Shown here: positions 6,036 through 8,672 of the stretch, one piece after another | Numbering within the stretch: position 1 is the stretch's first letter | Layout of the letters: the number at the start of each line of letters is the position of its first letter | Source of the DNA: Actinomycetes bacterium | Lineage (GTDB): Bacteria > Actinomycetota > Actinomycetes > Streptosporangiales > Streptosporangiaceae | Length of the DNA: 8,672 nt | Assembly (NCBI GenBank): GCA_023425615.1 | Contig: JAFACJ010000323.1 | Span: forward strand, 1-8,672 | Reading direction: 5' to 3' | Notes under the pieces: generated by a model | The model's input: only the letters and a program-made list of their open reading frames with translations | Databases searched by the model: none | Told to the model about the DNA's origin: nothing | Program-made: the position numbers and the translations under genes

Positions 6036-6043
6036 CGCACCAC
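6018..6043 (-). repeat. Right inverted repeat of the IS630 element
   Basis: Read on the - strand it starts GTGG and contains CAAC-C-TTGCTGGG, matching the left end at 19 of 26 bases. TA at 6044-6045 follows. It overlaps the last codons of the transposase. Confidence 0.8.
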
Positions 6044-6756
6044 TAGATTCTCCACATGACTGAGCTGCCTATGCCTGGCCCCGGTCCCGGCCAGGTCCGC
6101 AGCCGGGTGCGCGTCGTAGGCATGAGCCCCGCCGACCAGAACACTCACACCGGTCTCTACGTCGATTCCTCCCTAGGTGCCCAGGACCGAGACCGCGACG
6201 CTCCCCATGAACTCCCTCCTTGTACTGCTCGCCGTCGACGCGCTCAGTGTCCAGGCAGCGCGACGGTCGCGGTCATCGGAACAGTCGGCATGGTTGGCGA
6301 CTACGCCATTCAGCTTGCCAAAACCTGAGGCCTCCGGGTCGTCGCCGACGCCGCGACCCGGGACGAGACCCTGGTCTGCGACCTCGTCGTGGATGTCATC
6401 GTTCCTCGTGGCGATGGCTTCACATCAGCCGTGACCAAGCCGGCTCTTGGCGGCGTCGACGGACTGATCGACGCGGCCATGATCGGCCCGAGCGTCACCG
6501 AGGCGGTACGGAACGGGTGCGTGGTTCCACGGTTCGCGATGACGAAGGCGTCAGCGAACACGACGCGGCCTTCCGGTCGGCCCCGGTCTGCAACCATCGC
6601 GCCGACCGGATCATGGTGGACGAGATTCAGTTCCGGCCCGACACCTCCGTCCTCGCTCTACGACTCGCCGCAACCTATCCGGCCATGTTGGCGGCTGAAG
6701 CCCACTGGCGGCGCGACGCCGATGGGGCGTGGGGACGCATCGTCGTCGAACCCTGA
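6044..6756 (+). pseudogene. 3' remnant of the quinone oxidoreductase, multiply broken
   Basis: The protein can be followed through three frames. TELPMPGPGPGQVRSRV and GMSPADQNTHTGLY (6059-6154) are the N-terminal GroES-like part. After an apparent deletion of roughly 60 codons comes TATLPMNSLLVLLAVDAL (from about 6192). A lost base near 6254 shifts the frame to the cofactor-binding strand VAVIGTVGMVGDYAIQLAK (G-x-x-G-x-x-G). TGA at 6326-6328 interrupts before GLRVVADAATRDETL. A second lost base near 6527 shifts to TVRDDEGVSEHDAAF and the C-terminus LRLAATYPAMLAAEAH ending GRIVVEP at 6756. The family reduces quinones or enones with NADPH. Several independent lesions show that decay is not due to the transposon alone. 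I do not expect a functional product. Confidence 0.82.
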
Positions 6757-7051
6757 CCGGTCGCGACGCCGCAGCGGTCTCTCGCCAACGTTGTCAGAGG
6801 GGATCGAGGCACGCCGACGTGCACCCCCGGGGACCTGGCCGAGTGTCTCTGAGTGCGCTCTTGAACGGAGAGCAATGAGATGGTTGTCACATGGCAGTTT
6901 GTGCCAATATGCTCCGCTGTGACACGTACCACCCCCTGGCAGGACTCGTCTCTGGGGCGCGGACTATCAAACGCTCGCCGGATGGCCCGGCCAGGCCGGC
7001 TGATCGGTCAGCAGCAACTCGACCACTCAGCCCGAAAACGAAGGACAGCCG
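6757..7051 (+). other. Non-coding leader region before the second MFS gene
   Basis: I see no gene or protein remnant in these 295 bases. Besides the promoter candidate at 6884-6924 there is a GC-rich perfect palindrome CCGGCC-A-GGCCGG at 6987-6999 in the presumed leader. The transcribed leader would be about 130 nt. No rho-independent terminator is evident after the oxidoreductase remnant. Confidence 0.5.
6884..6924 (+). promoter_or_regulatory. Promoter with overlapping symmetrical operator candidate
   Basis: TTGTCA (6884-6889) and TATGCT (6908-6913) are separated by 18 bp and fit an actinobacterial sigma-A-type promoter (TAnnnT -10). Two inverted symmetries overlap it: TGGCA-GTTTG-TGCCA at 6892-6906 fills the spacer, and TGTCACA (6885-6891) pairs with TGTGACA (6918-6924) around the -10 box. 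Such placement suggests repression by a dimeric regulator, which is not encoded next to it in this window. Confidence 0.5.
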
Positions 7052-8602
7052 ATGACAGGAATAGAGACCGGCAGCCCCGCGTCTCGTGGGGCTGCGGCAG
7101 AACACGGGGAACCGATCACGGCACGAGTCGTACTCGGCATCTGCTTCGTGGTCTTGACCGCGGAACTGGCGGCCGCATCAGCCCTCATGGTCGCAACAGC
7201 GCTTCCGCATCTTGCGGCCGAGTTCGACAAGTCTGATGTCTCCTGGACCTTCACGTCCTCCGCGCTGTTCGCCGCAGTCATCGTGGGGGTCGTTGGCAAA
7301 GCCGCAGACCTCTACGGCAAACGGCTGGTGTTCGTGGCGTTGACGGTGATCTCGGTACTCGGGTCGATCGTCTCCGCGGTGGCACCGAACTACGAGGTCT
7401 TCATCTCTGGCCGCGCGCTTCAAGGGACGACCTACGTTCTGCTCGCGATGGGCGTCTCACTGATTCGCGACGTGTTTCCGAAGCGTGCCGTGGTGGTCGC
7501 CATCTCGATCGTCGCGACTGGAACGGCGATCTTCAATGTCATCTCCCCATTCGCCGCAGGCTGGCTGACCGACTCCTTCGGCGTGCTCTCCATCTTCTGG
7601 GCGATGGCGCTCATGGCTGCAGTGGGCGCCATCGGGGTCATGGCATTCGTCCCCGAGTCGCCGATCCGCGTGCAGGCCCGTCTCAATCTGGTGGCCGCCC
7701 TGCTTCTCGGCGCCGGGACGGGCGTCCTCATCTACGCCCTCGGAAACGGGCAGGCCTGGGGCTGGTCTTCTGCGAAGTTCATCGGGTACATCGTTGGTGG
7801 TCTGGCGTGCTACACCGCCTGGATCGTCTGGGACATGAGGTTCAGCGACCCCCTGATCGACTTCAAGCTGCTCCGGTCCCGCGGCATGCTCTGGACCCTC
7901 ATCGCAACGATCTGCGTCTATGCCCTCTTCAACCCAATCGTGTCTGTGATCCCCAGCATGCTCCAGACGCCGGAAGGGGTTGCGGGTGGCTATGGCTTCG
8001 GCCTGACCGCCAACGACGTCGCCCTGTTCCAGATCCCGTTCGCCGTCCTTCTCATGGGAACCGGTGTCGTCATGGGCCTCATGAGCAAGCGCTGGGGCGT
8101 CAAGATTCCCTTCGCGGTAGGCATGACCCTCGTTGCGACAAGCCTGCTGATCTTGTCGGAACTTCCGACCGGGGACGTGGAGATGCTCGGGCTCCTCGGA
8201 GTTCTCGGCCTCGGCTTCGGCCTGTGCTTCTCCGCCCTTCCCAATCTGCTCGTCCAGTCCGCTCCGATGGATCGCCAAGGGATCGCCGCCGTCATGCAGA
8301 ACGTCGTGTCGAACATCGCCGCGTCGAGCTTCCTGCAGGTGACCTTCACCGCGTTGGCGGCCAACGCCGTCGTGGTCGATGGCGGCTACTACTACTCGGG
8401 GCCGGACTTCACGCTCGCCTACCGCGCCTTGGCCGTCGTCGCTGTCATCGGGGTCGTCGTGGGCGTGCTTCTCCCACTTGGCCGGCGACGTGACGTCCTG
8501 GGGATGACGGCAGGCTCCAGCGATGCGGTATCGATGGCCGAGGAGATCAACGAGTCTGCCGCAGTGACCGGTCCCGGTGGTAGTGGGGCTTCGGGCCGAT
8601 AG
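7052..8602 (+). CDS. MFS transporter, 14-segment DHA2-like
   Basis: The 516-residue membrane protein has about 14 hydrophobic segments and hydrophilic tails (1-24 and about 480-516). Motif A is clear between TM2 and TM3 (GKAADLYGKR, 82-91), with RALQG at 121-125. The TM5 antiporter motif is degenerate: GTAIFNVISPFAAGWL (157-172) has a proline but not the usual Gly-Pro. Glu38 in TM1 is the obvious charged membrane residue. It is probably a proton-driven exporter in the cytoplasmic membrane; the substrate is unknown. It differs clearly from the transporter at 971-2443 and is not a duplicate. ATG 7052 follows AAGGA (7041-7045) at 6-nt spacing. It stands alone behind its own promoter candidate, with no regulator beside it. 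Confidence 0.9.
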   Translation: MTGIETGSPASRGAAAEHGEPITARVVLGICFVVLTAELAAASALMVATALPHLAAEFDKSDVSWTFTSSALFAAVIVGVVGKAADLYGKRLVFVALTVISVLGSIVSAVAPNYEVFISGRALQGTTYVLLAMGVSLIRDVFPKRAVVVAISIVATGTAIFNVISPFAAGWLTDSFGVLSIFWAMALMAAVGAIGVMAFVPESPIRVQARLNLVAALLLGAGTGVLIYALGNGQAWGWSSAKFIGYIVGGLACYTAWIVWDMRFSDPLIDFKLLRSRGMLWTLIATICVYALFNPIVSVIPSMLQTPEGVAGGYGFGLTANDVALFQIPFAVLLMGTGVVMGLMSKRWGVKIPFAVGMTLVATSLLILSELPTGDVEMLGLLGVLGLGFGLCFSALPNLLVQSAPMDRQGIAAVMQNVVSNIAASSFLQVTFTALAANAVVVDGGYYYSGPDFTLAYRALAVVAVIGVVVGVLLPLGRRRDVLGMTAGSSDAVSMAEEINESAAVTGPGGSGASGR

Positions 8603-8672
8603 GCATGCTTCATACATCACGCCGCACGCGATGACCGACTGACAGGCTGGTGGGGCCGGGGGACCGCTTCCC
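8603..8672. other. Downstream end of window, nothing recognised
   Basis: Seventy bases follow the transporter stop. I see no hairpin with a T-run, and no start of another gene that I can support. Confidence 0.4.

Larger units (their letters stand above)
3394..6043 (+). mobile_element. IS630-family insertion sequence, itself interrupted by an IS110 element
   Basis: The ends are imperfect inverted repeats (3394-3419 and 6018-6043, 19 of 26 bases). Both are flanked by TA (3392-3393 and 6044-6045) within CTAG, matching the TA duplication and CTAG preference known for IS630. Without the nested 1459-bp element the IS is 1191 bp, normal for the family. It encodes one DDE transposase on the + strand, split at 3720/5180. 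It landed inside the quinone-oxidoreductase gene. Apart from the nested insertion the element looks intact, so it is probably younger than the decay of its host gene. Confidence 0.9.

Noticed and set aside
6389..6922. 177-residue open frame downstream of IS630
   Set aside because: Its first part is one frame of the broken oxidoreductase. After about 6527 it leaves the family frame and translates to arbitrary sequence.
7457..8620. 387-residue - strand frame opposite the second MFS gene
   Set aside because: Antisense shadow with His/Asp/Glu-rich low-complexity translation.

Overview
The window is GC-rich DNA with actinobacterial character: strong third-position GC, purine-rich ribosome-binding sites, GTG starts, and gene families typical of Actinomycetota. 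The genus cannot be read from the sequence. Nearly everything real lies on the + strand. The one clear exception is an IS110-family transposon on the - strand.

Layout. Positions 1-443 have no gene but hold a 193-bp MITE-like element (92-284) with 23-bp inverted ends and an 8-bp target duplication. Next comes a + strand cluster: a MarR-type regulator (490-921) with a palindromic operator candidate just upstream, a DHA2-type MFS drug/proton antiporter (971-2443), a DHRS1-like short-chain dehydrogenase (2496-3359) and the start of a quinone-oxidoreductase gene (from 3356) whose GTG overlaps the SDR stop. This looks like an ancestral efflux and redox-detoxification operon under MarR control. The quinone oxidoreductase is dead: it carries nonsense codons, two 1-base frameshifts, an internal deletion and a transposon insertion.

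The insertion is nested. An IS630-family element (3394-6043, TA/CTAG target) sits 12 codons into the oxidoreductase. An IS110-family element (3721-5179) in turn interrupts the IS630 transposase. Removing the IS110 element together with one core dinucleotide joins the two IS630 halves in frame into a 365-codon DDE transposase.

The most notable observation is that the 5' non-coding end of the IS110 element appears to encode a bridge RNA whose guides can be read by eye. The - strand carries, in the order known for IS621, a 5' hairpin, a target-binding loop and a donor-binding loop. Target guides of 9 and 6 nt match the reconstructed IS630 insertion site. Donor guides of 9 and 6 nt match the element's own right and left ends. 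The element is therefore apparently programmed to enter the part of an IS630 transposase gene that encodes Pro-Lys-Trp-Ser-Gly-Gly. The flanking cores differ (TG on one side, CG on the other, + strand), and each agrees with its own guide.

Downstream, 6757-7051 is a non-coding leader with a good promoter candidate and symmetrical sequence. It precedes a second 14-segment MFS transporter (7052-8602). The last 70 bases hold nothing recognisable.
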